A program made the translations under genes and the position numbers. This document shows, one piece after another, positions 1 to 6,548 of a DNA stretch of 7,262 bases. Every line of letters begins with the position of its first letter. Positions within the stretch are counted from its first letter, which is position 1. The notes under the pieces are model-generated. The model saw only the letters and a program-made list of their open reading frames with translations, did not search any database and was not told where the DNA came from. Source of the stretch: Chloroflexota bacterium (GTDB lineage Bacteria; Chloroflexota; Ktedonobacteria; Ktedonobacterales; Ktedonobacteraceae); assembly GCA_005879655.1 (NCBI GenBank), contig VBJK01000104.1, positions 14,776-22,037 of the forward strand, given 5' to 3'.

Positions 1-1
1 G

Positions 2-781
2 AGCGCATTAATGGAATCGCTCGAAGGGCGACGAGGCTATCCTCGTCTGAAGCCGCCATTTCCTGCCGTCATTGGTCTCTATGGTGGTCCGACCGTGATC
101 AATAACTGCGAAACGCTGGCTACTCTTCCGGCTATTATCGAGGGTGGTGCCGATTGGTATGCCTCGTTTGGCACGGAGAAGAGTAAAGGCACGCGTATCT
201 TCTGCCTGAGTGGGCATGTGAAAAAGCCAGGTAACTATGAACTGCCGCTCGGTACGCCGTTGCGTACGCTGATCTATGATGAGCTGTATGGGGGTGGTAT
301 GCTGGATGACAAAGCGTTAAAGGCGATCATTCCTGGTGGTTCTTCCACGTTCCTACTTGGCCCGGACAAAGTGGACACGCCACTCGACTTTGAGTCGATC
401 GCCGCAGCAGGTTCCATGCTCGGTTCTGGCGGTACAATCGTCATGCACGAAGATACCTGTATTGTGGGTGCTGTATTGCGTGCAACCGAGTTCTATCGCG
501 ATGAATCATGCGGAAAATGCACGCCATGTCGCGAAGGCACGTTCTGGATGACCGAGATCTTCCATCGTCTCGAACACGGCGAGGGCAGACAGAAAGATAT
601 TGATCTGTTGATGGATATCTGTGATAACCTGAGTGGTAAGTCGTTCTGTCCGCTCGGTGATGCCGCAACTAGCTTGGTGACGAGCAGTATCAAGCTGTTC
701 CGCAAGGAGTACGAGCATCACGTTGAGCATCGTCACTGCATGGTTGGTCCTGGTGCTGTCGCCCATGCGGGGGTCAGGTAA
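2..781 (+). CDS. nuoF: NADH-quinone oxidoreductase subunit F, C-terminal part (5' end outside window)
   Basis: NuoF is the NADH-oxidising subunit of complex I: it binds NADH and FMN and passes electrons into the Fe-S chain through cluster N3, on the cytoplasmic arm. The reading frame is open from base 2. The ATG at 11 is internal, because the codons before it (Ser-Ala-Leu) continue into the conserved 'ALxESLEGxRGxPRLKPPFPA' block, so the first 150-200 residues with the NADH/FMN fold lie upstream. About 259 residues are visible. An SLBB-type segment (around 'GTRIFCLSGHVKKPGNYELP') precedes the N3 ligands: Cys codons at 509, 518 and 527 (ESCGKCTPC) and at 647 (SFCPLGDA), a C-x2-C-x2-C-x39-C pattern close to the family norm. 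The C-terminus ends normally with TAA at 779-781. The next gene, nuoG, follows after 57 bp. Identity is very secure. Confidence 0.97.
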   Translation, partial: SALMESLEGRRGYPRLKPPFPAVIGLYGGPTVINNCETLATLPAIIEGGADWYASFGTEKSKGTRIFCLSGHVKKPGNYELPLGTPLRTLIYDELYGGGMLDDKALKAIIPGGSSTFLLGPDKVDTPLDFESIAAAGSMLGSGGTIVMHEDTCIVGAVLRATEFYRDESCGKCTPCREGTFWMTEIFHRLEHGEGRQKDIDLLMDICDNLSGKSFCPLGDAATSLVTSSIKLFRKEYEHHVEHRHCMVGPGAVAHAGVR

Positions 782-791
782 CGTTATTAAC

Positions 792-822
792 GGGCGATCA
801 CGAGCCAGTGGCGTGATTGCTC
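792..822 (+). promoter_or_regulatory. Hairpin in the nuoF-nuoG intergenic gap
   Basis: GGGCGATCACG (792-802) and CGTGATTGCTC (812-822) can pair over 11 positions, with nine Watson-Crick and two G-U pairs around a 9-nt loop. It sits just upstream of the weak purine-rich ribosome binding site (about 824-832, AGTAGGTAG) of nuoG. There is no U-run after it, so it is not a classical intrinsic terminator. A role in transcript processing, stability or tuning of nuoG translation is inference only. Confidence 0.45.
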
Positions 823-838
823 AGTAGGTAGAGTTAAA

Positions 839-3022
839 ATGCCAGAAGAGAAAAAAGACGAATTAGTGCACCTTACCATTGATGGTATGCCCGTGGCGGT
901 TCCTCCCGGAACGCTGGTGTGGGCAGCGGCACGGCAGATAGGAATTGAGATTCCTATCTATTGCTATCATCCGAAGATGCCACCGTTGGGCGCATGTCGC
1001 ATGTGCTTTGTCGAGATTGAGAAGATGCCTAAGCCGCCCCAGACTGCTTGTACAACACCTGTGAGCGAGGGGATGGTTGTGCATACGAAGACAGAGAAGG
1101 TCTTGAAAGCCCGCCGTGGTACGCTAGAGTTCTTGCTCATCAACCACCCGCTCGACTGTCCTATCTGCGATAAGGGCGGCGAATGCGATTTACAGGATTT
1201 TACGCTCCGTCATGGTCCTGATGGCACGCGCTTCGATCAGTACAAGCGCCACTATCAGAAGCCGATTCCTGTCAGTGAAGATGTTATGCTGGACCGCGAA
1301 CGTTGCATTCTCTGCCAGCGTTGTACGCGTTTCAGCTCTGAAATTTCCATGGACAATGGCCTCGTGATGATCTCGCGTGGCTTCAAGATGGAAGTTGGCA
1401 CAGCACCTGACCATGCTTTTGACTCAATCTTCTCTGGAAATACGACTGAGATCTGTCCTGTGGGTGCGCTAACGGCTACCAGTTATCGCTTTAAGGCACG
1501 TCCGTGGGAATTGAAGCGTATTCCGAGTGTCTGTAACAATTGTAGTGTTGGCTGTAATGCGCGCATTGACGTACGCGTCGATAAAATCATGCGTTTAATG
1601 TCGCGCAATAATGACGAGATTGATGATGGCTGGCTGTGTAACCGGGGTCGCTGGGGCTTTGGCTTCGTCAATAACCCTGAGCGTCTGCGTACGCCACTCA
1701 TTCGCCGCAACGGCAACCTGCAACCGGCGAGCTGGGAAGAGGCGCTACACTATATTGCTAGCAACCTCAATGATACCATCTCCAAGCATGGCGCGCAGGC
1801 CGTTGGGGGTATTGGCTCAACACGCACAACCAACGAAGAGGCGTATCTCTTCCAGAAATTCCTGCGCCAAGTTGTAGGCACAGCTAACGTCGATCACCAC
1901 CATGGGACCTTCCCAAGCGCTCCTGGTGGACGCGATCATGTGACGGGCAAACCATGGATGATGACCAATAGCATCGTCGATTTCGAGCAAGCTGGACACA
2001 TCATCTTGATCGCCGCCGAACCATATGAACGCCAGCCCATCCTCAATCTGCGTCTGAAGAAGGCCATGCAAAAGGGCACCAAGATCACCATCGTCCATGC
2101 CATAGAGACCGAGATGGATCGCTTTACCGCCAGCGATATCTATAAAGTGCAGAAGATAACTATTCCGGTTAGTAGTGTCGGAGATGTGACTAAGGTACTA
2201 TTAAAGCACGCGCTGGCGCATAAGGACGCAAGGAAAGATAGCAAGATATACATTGACAAAAAAGGGACGAAGGTAGCGGAGTCTACGCTCGGTGGTGAGA
2301 TCTGCACGCAATTGCAGCAGCTCGCCGATGAGATCGTCAGTGACGGCAGTGCTGAGAAGGGAGCGATTATCCTCTACGACGAGATGGCAACACGTGATCT
2401 GGGTTGCGAGAGCCTCGCCCCCAACCTGCAAGCCTTGGCCGTGGTGAGCAATAATATCGACCGTCCCGGTACAGGTGTTGGTCCCCTCTTCGAGGACGCC
2501 AACTCGCTAGGTGCGCGCGACATGGGTCTAATGCCCGATGCCCTGCCCGGCTACAAGGCACCATCGGGTATGGGCATGGCGTACGAAGAGATGCTGCGTA
2601 ACCCACAGCTCAAAGCGCTCTACATCATGGGTGCAAATCCCGCACGTCATCTAGAAAAAGGTGAGTTGCCTAAGACGCTAGACTTTATCGTCGTACAAGA
2701 TATAGTATTAACAGAGACAGCGCAGCAGGCAGATGTCGTATTGCCAGCGGTGACATTCGCCGAAAAAGATGGCACCATGACCAATGTTGACCATCACGTG
2801 CAGGTTGTGCATAAAGCGTTGCGCCCACTACCTGGTGCGAAAGCCGACTGGGAGATACTAGTTGCCTTAGCTCGCCAGCTGGGCCAGCAATGGACATATG
2901 CCAGCCCGCGTGACATCTTTGCCGAAATTGCCGCCGACAATCCTTTCTATACTGGCCTGACGTGGGAAGATTTGGGCACGCAAGGAGTGCGCACACAAGA
3001 ACAGGAGGTGGCGCATGTTTGA
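839..3022 (+). CDS. nuoG: NADH-quinone oxidoreductase subunit G (Fe-S / molybdopterin-oxidoreductase-like)
   Basis: NuoG is the large Fe-S subunit of the peripheral arm that relays electrons from NuoF towards NuoI. The 727-aa product shows, in order: a 2Fe-2S ferredoxin domain (Cys42, 53, 56, 71; cluster N1b); the His-ligated 4Fe-4S motif H103-x3-C107-x2-C110-x5-C116 (cluster N5); C156-x2-C159-x2-C162-x43-C206 (cluster N4); and C232-x2-C235-x3-C239-x27-C267, the full ligand set for the optional N7 cluster. Residues from about 285 to 690 form a molybdopterin-oxidoreductase-like domain, with GARDMG at 558-563 and an EKDGTMTN block ending at 649. That domain is structural in complex I and is not expected to hold Mo. 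After TN the sequence reads VDHHVQ where EGRVQ-like residues are common. It is shorter than the E. coli protein (about 908 aa) and nearer to the Thermus form (about 783 aa). The ATG at 839 gives the expected ferredoxin start. The 3' end overlaps nuoH by 8 bp. Confidence 0.97.
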   Translation: MPEEKKDELVHLTIDGMPVAVPPGTLVWAAARQIGIEIPIYCYHPKMPPLGACRMCFVEIEKMPKPPQTACTTPVSEGMVVHTKTEKVLKARRGTLEFLLINHPLDCPICDKGGECDLQDFTLRHGPDGTRFDQYKRHYQKPIPVSEDVMLDRERCILCQRCTRFSSEISMDNGLVMISRGFKMEVGTAPDHAFDSIFSGNTTEICPVGALTATSYRFKARPWELKRIPSVCNNCSVGCNARIDVRVDKIMRLMSRNNDEIDDGWLCNRGRWGFGFVNNPERLRTPLIRRNGNLQPASWEEALHYIASNLNDTISKHGAQAVGGIGSTRTTNEEAYLFQKFLRQVVGTANVDHHHGTFPSAPGGRDHVTGKPWMMTNSIVDFEQAGHIILIAAEPYERQPILNLRLKKAMQKGTKITIVHAIETEMDRFTASDIYKVQKITIPVSSVGDVTKVLLKHALAHKDARKDSKIYIDKKGTKVAESTLGGEICTQLQQLADEIVSDGSAEKGAIILYDEMATRDLGCESLAPNLQALAVVSNNIDRPGTGVGPLFEDANSLGARDMGLMPDALPGYKAPSGMGMAYEEMLRNPQLKALYIMGANPARHLEKGELPKTLDFIVVQDIVLTETAQQADVVLPAVTFAEKDGTMTNVDHHVQVVHKALRPLPGAKADWEILVALARQLGQQWTYASPRDIFAEIAADNPFYTGLTWEDLGTQGVRTQEQEVAHV
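3003..3017 (+). promoter_or_regulatory. Strong ribosome binding site of nuoH, inside the nuoG 3' end
   Basis: AGGAGGTG at 3003-3010 is a near-perfect Shine-Dalgarno sequence, 4 nt before the ATG at 3015. It lies within the last codons of nuoG, whose TGA is at 3020-3022. This fixes the nuoH start and indicates translational coupling of the two genes. Confidence 0.85.
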
Positions 3023-4277
3023 GCTTTTCAATAATCCCATCGTCGCTACGATTATCAAAAGTGCCATTGTGATCTTTGCCTTGCTAACAGCCTTCGCCTA
3101 TATGACATTGATCGAGCGGCGTGTCGTGGCCAAGATTCAGGGTCGTATCGGACCCAACCGCGCTGGTCCCTTCGGTGTTTTCCAGCCCATAGCAGACGCC
3201 CTCAAGATGGCCTTTAAAGAGCAGATTGTGCCCTCGCAGGCGAAGAAGGTCGTTTATCTGATTTCGCCAATTATCTCTGTAGTTGTCGCACTGTGCGCCT
3301 TTGCCGTTGTGCCGATCGGCGCTAACTGGAGCTTGAACCAGCATCAGCCGAGCGTGTGGGACCCCTTCATTGCCGATATCAATGTAGGTCTACTCTGGAT
3401 TCTCGCCATCTCATCGCTATCGGTCTATGGCATCGTGCTTGGTGGGTGGGCCTCTGGCAACCGTTATTCGTTGCTTGGTGCATTGCGTAGTGCTGCTCAA
3501 ATGGTCTCCTATGAAACGAGTTTGGGCTTAGCACTTGCTGGTGTACTGATGTGGGCGGGTACACTGAGTCTGGTGGGTATTGTCTACGCGCAAGCACAGA
3601 GCGTGTGGTTTATCCTGGCCCAGCCCCTTGGCTTCGTCATCTACCTGATTGCAGGTGTTGCTGAAGTGAACCGCGCACCCTTTGACTTGCCGGAAGCCGA
3701 GCAAGAGTTGACCGCCGGTTATCTCACCGAGTTCAGTGGTTTGCGCTGGAGCCTCTACCAGATGGCCGAATACATTAACATGATCACGGTCGGTTCCGTT
3801 GCCTCAACGCTCTTCTTAGGTGGTTGGAGCTTCTTCGGTCTGGAACGTTTCGCTCCAGGATTGTCCATTCTCTTCTATGTCATCAAAGTGGCATGTTTCT
3901 TGTTCTTATTCATCTGGCTACGTGCAACGCTGCCGCGCATTCGTTATGATCGTTTAATGCGCTTCGGTTGGGAACTGCTGCTCCCGTTGGCGGTACTGAA
4001 TGCGGTGATCACGGCGACCGTGGTGGCACTGGACTGGCCCTGGTGGGTCAGCGGCATTGCCGGTCTCGCAGTTATTGTCATCGTGCTGGCCAGTGTGCGT
4101 CGCAACGAGCAGAAAGCAGGCAAACGTTTCTCCGAGGCTTCACACAAGGGCAAGCAGGTACTTCCCTCTTCGGTGCGCCTGGTCAAGTTTGAGACTGAGA
4201 CCAAAGAGGCCGTTCCTGCTGTAAGCGAGGAGAAGTCAGATAAGCAAGCTGTGAAGAAACAGGCTGTGAAGGCGTAG
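3015..4277 (+). CDS. nuoH: NADH-quinone oxidoreductase subunit H, with long charged C-terminal tail
   Basis: NuoH is the membrane subunit that, with NuoB, NuoD and NuoI, forms the quinone-binding pocket and links electron transfer to proton pumping. The 420-aa product has about eight hydrophobic membrane segments. It carries the family signatures: IERRVVAKIQGRIGPNRAG around residues 33-51, ASGNRYSLLGALRSAAQMVSYE around 146-167, EVNRAPFDLPEAEQEL at 217-232, and IWLRATLPRIRYDRLM at 300-315. The last hydrophobic segment ends near residue 361. The remaining 59 residues are hydrophilic, rich in Lys, Glu and Val, and end in a tandem KQAVK-KQAVK repeat (4242-4271, 13 of 15 bases identical between copies). 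E. coli NuoH is about 325 aa, so the tail explains much of the excess length. In an uninterrupted operon nuoI would follow directly; here a toxin-antitoxin pair intervenes. Confidence 0.97.
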   Translation: MFELFNNPIVATIIKSAIVIFALLTAFAYMTLIERRVVAKIQGRIGPNRAGPFGVFQPIADALKMAFKEQIVPSQAKKVVYLISPIISVVVALCAFAVVPIGANWSLNQHQPSVWDPFIADINVGLLWILAISSLSVYGIVLGGWASGNRYSLLGALRSAAQMVSYETSLGLALAGVLMWAGTLSLVGIVYAQAQSVWFILAQPLGFVIYLIAGVAEVNRAPFDLPEAEQELTAGYLTEFSGLRWSLYQMAEYINMITVGSVASTLFLGGWSFFGLERFAPGLSILFYVIKVACFLFLFIWLRATLPRIRYDRLMRFGWELLLPLAVLNAVITATVVALDWPWWVSGIAGLAVIVIVLASVRRNEQKAGKRFSEASHKGKQVLPSSVRLVKFETETKEAVPAVSEEKSDKQAVKKQAVKA

Positions 4278-4372
4278 GATGACAAACGTAGGTGGCTTTG
4301 CTATCATGTATTGTGGGTTGTTGTAGAGTTTTTTTGTATGTTGTTGTGGAGTTTAGCATCTGGAGAACCCTT

Positions 4373-4388
4373 GAGGAGGATGATTATG
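4373..4388 (+). promoter_or_regulatory. Ribosome binding site deciding the antitoxin start
   Basis: GAGGAGGA at 4373-4380 stands 5-6 nt before the ATG at 4386. The in-frame TTG at 4311 would add 25 residues and would place this Shine-Dalgarno inside the coding region. The frame between 4311 and 4385 encodes nothing family-like, so 4386 is preferred. Confidence 0.8.
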
Positions 4389-4622
4389 TCTAGCAGCGCT
4401 TATCAGCAAATTATGGAGCAGGTTCGTCAACTTGAGCTTGAAGAGCAAATTAAGCTATTACAAGATATACTACAGGATTTATCTGTATTAGTGCAGCAGA
4501 ATCAGCTTACGGCTAAACCACTTCATAGCATTTTAGAGCTGGAAGGATTGGGAAAAGAAATCTGGGAAGGTATTGACGTAGACCAGTATATTGAAGAGGA
4601 GAGAAATTCATGGGATGGGTAG
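4386..4622 (+). CDS. Antitoxin of a PIN-domain toxin-antitoxin pair
   Basis: This 78-aa acidic protein is most likely the antitoxin that binds and neutralises the PIN-domain RNase encoded immediately downstream. The N-terminal half (residues 4-33) is a Leu/Gln/Glu-rich amphipathic helix (YQQIMEQVRQLELEEQIKLL). The C-terminal part reads 'HSILELEGLGKEIWEGIDVDQYIEEE' (in two parts: HSILELEGLGKEIWEG, then IDVDQYIEEERNSWDG), a pattern recognised from small antitoxins paired with PIN toxins. Its terminal acidic stretch is the usual toxin-binding part. No clear AbrB, RHH or HTH DNA-binding motif is visible, so autoregulation is uncertain. The gene overlaps the toxin by 13 bp, typical for such pairs. 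The 108 bp between nuoH and this gene are T/G-rich with no convincing -35/-10 pair, so it may be read from the nuo transcript or from a promoter not recognised here. Confidence 0.82.
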   Translation: MSSSAYQQIMEQVRQLELEEQIKLLQDILQDLSVLVQQNQLTAKPLHSILELEGLGKEIWEGIDVDQYIEEERNSWDG

Positions 4623-5059
4623 AGGAGCTGAGGGGAAAAGTCATAGGAGTAGATACGGCTCCGTTCATTTACTTTATTGAGCGTAAGCCTATCTATGTGG
4701 ATACGTTACGGCCATTTTTCCAAGCTGTCAGTAGAGGCGATATCAGAATAGTTACCTCTACTGTCACATTACTTGAAGTGTTAGTTGTTCCATTAAGAAA
4801 TAATGAGGAATCTGTCGCGCAACAATATAGAGATATATTATTCCGTACTCAAGGGCTAACTACCTATGTTGTGACTCGACCAATAGCAGAAGAAGCTGCT
4901 CGTTTGCGAGCTGTTCATAATCTCCGCACGCCTGATTCTATTCATATGGCGACTGCCATCAATGCAGCAGCTTCATTCTTTCTCACTAACGATGTCAAGC
5001 TGCCGTCATCGCCAAGGCTACCAACGTTAGTGCTGGACAATTTAATAATAAAGTCATAA
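4610..5059 (+). CDS. vapC: PIN-domain ribonuclease toxin (VapC-like)
   Basis: This 149-aa protein has a complete PIN domain, the metal-dependent RNase fold of VapC-type toxins. The acidic active-site residues can be placed: Asp15 in VIGVDTAPFIYFIE, Glu56 in TVTLLEVLVVP, Asp109 in LRTPDSIHMATA, and Asp128 in FFLTNDVKL. When free of its antitoxin it would be expected to cleave specific RNAs and stop growth; the target cannot be read from the sequence. The ATG at 4610 has GAGGAG at 4596-4601 and overlaps the end of the antitoxin gene, indicating coupled translation. By hand count, 4621-4980 is about 42-43% GC, against up to 60% in sampled stretches of nuoG and nuoH. The gene uses AGA/AGG arginine codons that nuo genes here mostly avoid, consistent with transfer. 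The catalytic set looks intact, so the toxin is probably active. Confidence 0.88.
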   Translation: MGWVEELRGKVIGVDTAPFIYFIERKPIYVDTLRPFFQAVSRGDIRIVTSTVTLLEVLVVPLRNNEESVAQQYRDILFRTQGLTTYVVTRPIAEEAARLRAVHNLRTPDSIHMATAINAAASFFLTNDVKLPSSPRLPTLVLDNLIIKS

Positions 5060-5074
5060 AAGGAGTTCATAATG
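5058..5074 (+). promoter_or_regulatory. nuoI ribosome binding site overlapping the toxin stop codon
   Basis: AAAAGGAG at 5058-5065 lies 6 nt before the nuoI ATG at 5072 and shares its first bases with the toxin's TAA at 5057-5059. Ribosomes finishing the toxin would be placed at the nuoI start, so nuoI translation may be coupled to toxin translation (inference). Confidence 0.75.
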
Positions 5075-5698
5075 TCCCTTGATATCATAAAAGGAATGGC
5101 CACCACCCTCAAAAATATGGGGAAGAAGCCAACCACCATCTCCTATCCAGAAGAGGAGCGCAAACTGCCAGCACGTTTCCGGGGTCGCCACGTGCTGCAT
5201 CGCTATGACAATGGCCTGGAACGTTGTGTCGGTTGCTATCTATGCGCGGGCGCGTGCCCGGCTGACGCGATCTACATTGAGGCCGAGGAGAACACCGAAG
5301 AGCAGCGTGTCTCACCTGGTGAGCGTTACGCCAGAGTCTTCGACGTAAACATGTTGCGCTGCATCTTCTGTGGCTACTGCCAGGCCGCATGCCCAACGGG
5401 CGCGATTACCCTGGAAAAAGAGTACAAGCTGGCCTCTTACAATGCAGCTGACCTTGTCTATCACAAAGAACAATTGCTAGAGCCTGCCACACCACCAGTA
5501 CAGGGTGCAATGACAGGCTCAAACCAGGTATGGGCTGACTTGCCACCAGAGGAGGCCATCCAGCCAACTCCGCAGGTGAACAAGGTCTTTGATGGCTCGC
5601 AGGCCAGCGCCGCCGCCGTTGGTCTCGGCACCGTGAAGACAGAGTGCCCCGTATTGCTGGTCGATGAGGAGCAGGATGAAGACAGAAGAAAGCTGTAG
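5072..5698 (+). CDS. nuoI: NADH-quinone oxidoreductase subunit I (2 x 4Fe-4S ferredoxin)
   Basis: NuoI carries clusters N6a and N6b, which pass electrons to N2 in NuoB near the quinone site. The 208-aa product has two classical ferredoxin motifs: C52-x2-C55-x2-C58-x3-C62-P (CVGCYLCAGACP) and C97-x2-C100-x2-C103-x3-C107-P (CIFCGYCQAACP), each followed by a D/G-A-I segment. The N-terminal part contains RFRGRHVLHRYDNGLERC, the usual lead-in to the first cluster. Residues from about 135 to 208 form a Pro/Ala/Glu-rich extension with no recognised domain, ending in an acidic stretch; similar loosely conserved tails occur in other NuoI proteins. All ligands are present, so the subunit itself looks functional. 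It is separated from nuoH by the toxin-antitoxin insertion and followed by nuoJ after 20 bp. Confidence 0.97.
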   Translation: MSLDIIKGMATTLKNMGKKPTTISYPEEERKLPARFRGRHVLHRYDNGLERCVGCYLCAGACPADAIYIEAEENTEEQRVSPGERYARVFDVNMLRCIFCGYCQAACPTGAITLEKEYKLASYNAADLVYHKEQLLEPATPPVQGAMTGSNQVWADLPPEEAIQPTPQVNKVFDGSQASAAAVGLGTVKTECPVLLVDEEQDEDRRKL

Positions 5699-5718
5699 CA
5701 TTTCAAGGAAAAAGTGAT

Positions 5719-6240
5719 ATGACACCTGAACAAATCTTGTTTTTTGTGCTGGCCATCTTCAGCATTGCCTCAGCAATAGGAGTAATCGCCTTCAAAAATG
5801 CCGTATATGGCGCATTGAGCCTGATACTTACCCTTTTGTTTCTGGCGCTCTTCTATCTGACATTGAATGCGATGTTCATTGCTATTGTGCAGATCCTAAT
5901 TTATGCTGGTGCAATCATGGTCCTCTTCCTCTTTGTGGTGACGATGCTCTCGCCGGACGCACAAGATCTAGAGCGGGACCGTTTCTCCTGGCAGCGTATT
6001 GTCGGAGGCATCCTGGGGCTGACGCTGGCTAGTTCTTTGAGTTACCTGATCTTCAACGGTGTCAGGACCACCGTAATTGAGAAGCATGACAGCCTCGCGC
6101 AAGTTGTGCAGAGGCAAGGTGATATTGAAGCATTTGGGCAGGCCCTCTTCCACGGCTTCTTATTCCCCTTTGAGGTGACGAGCTTGCTGATTGTGATTGC
6201 GATGCTCGGTGCACTCGTCTTTGGTCGGAGGGCATTATGA
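5719..6240 (+). CDS. nuoJ: NADH-quinone oxidoreductase subunit J
   Basis: NuoJ is a small membrane subunit next to NuoK and NuoH at the base of the proton-pumping arm. The 173-aa product has five hydrophobic segments (about residues 5-23, 30-49, 53-77, 93-112, 147-168). The diagnostic third one reads QILIYAGAIMVLFLFVVTML (58-77), the most conserved stretch of the family. FKNAVYGALSLILTLL before it is also typical. Length is close to the E. coli protein (about 184 aa). AAGGA at 5705-5709 serves the ATG at 5719. The gene ends with TGA at 6238-6240. The following 362 bp are non-coding repeat sequence rather than the immediate nuoK start expected in compact nuo operons. Confidence 0.96.
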   Translation: MTPEQILFFVLAIFSIASAIGVIAFKNAVYGALSLILTLLFLALFYLTLNAMFIAIVQILIYAGAIMVLFLFVVTMLSPDAQDLERDRFSWQRIVGGILGLTLASSLSYLIFNGVRTTVIEKHDSLAQVVQRQGDIEAFGQALFHGFLFPFEVTSLLIVIAMLGALVFGRRAL

Positions 6241-6278
6241 AGAGAGCTGTTGGCAAAGAGCCGATAAGGATTGGGGGT

Positions 6279-6400
6279 CCAGGGGGCGAAGTCTCCCTGG
6301 CGGGCTTTGGGGTGTCCCCAAGTACTCCTTTTCTTCCCTTCTGCCGCCGGAGGCGGCAAGAAAAAGGGTGTGTAGAGGGTTTCCCTCTGCTAAAGCCCGC
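6279..6400. repeat. Array of small hairpins in the left half of the element
   Basis: Four stem-loops follow one another: CCAGGG/CCCTGG (6279-6284 with 6295-6300); TTGGGG-TGT-CCCCAA (6307-6321); TGCCGCC-GGA-GGCGGCA (6342-6358), reinforced by flanking CCTTTTCTT (6327-6335) against AAGAAAAAGG (6358-6367) with one bulge; and GTAGAGGG-TTT-CCCTCTGC (6372-6390), which includes one T-G pair. The last two are enclosed by a perfect 9-bp inverted pair, GCGGGCTTT (6300-6308) and AAAGCCCGC (6392-6400), so the whole could fold as a branched structure. Confidence 0.65.
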
Positions 6401-6406
6401 GCCTAT

Positions 6407-6548
6407 GGGGGAAACCCCCCTCCCCCCCCCCAGGGCACCCACAAGGGATGCCCCTACAATGGATGACGGATCATCTTGTAACACGTGTTCGTTCCATTGT
6501 AGGGGCATCCCTTGTGGGTGCCCTGGGGGGGGAGGGGGGTTTCCCCCC
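6407..6548. repeat. Near-perfect 56/57-bp inverted repeat with 29-nt loop
   Basis: The left arm (6407-6463) and right arm (6493-6548) are reverse complements. They differ only in homopolymer lengths: the left arm has G5 and C10 where the complement of the right arm has G6 and C8. Each arm contains smaller hairpins: a GGGGG-AAA-CCCCC type stem and GGGCATCCC-TTGT-GGGTGCCC (one bulged T). The loop (6464-6492) contains the 10-bp palindrome AACACGTGTT (6480-6489). There is no T-run on either side, so it does not look like an intrinsic terminator, though such a stem in the transcript could stall or expose the message between nuoJ and nuoK. Confidence 0.85.

Noticed and set aside
3944..4285. 113-codon reverse-strand frame under nuoH
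   Set aside because: It is a shadow of the nuoH coding frame, with no family-like sequence.
4279..4326. 15-codon leader peptide between nuoH and the antitoxin
   Set aside because: No convincing ribosome binding site or regulatory codon pattern; it probably arises by chance.
4311..4385. Upstream TTG start extending the antitoxin by 25 residues
   Set aside because: The strong GAGGAGGA sits just before the ATG at 4386, and the extension has no antitoxin-like sequence.
6407..6548. Intrinsic transcription terminator
   Set aside because: The stem is very strong, but no T-run follows on either strand; it is better explained as a fold-back repeat.
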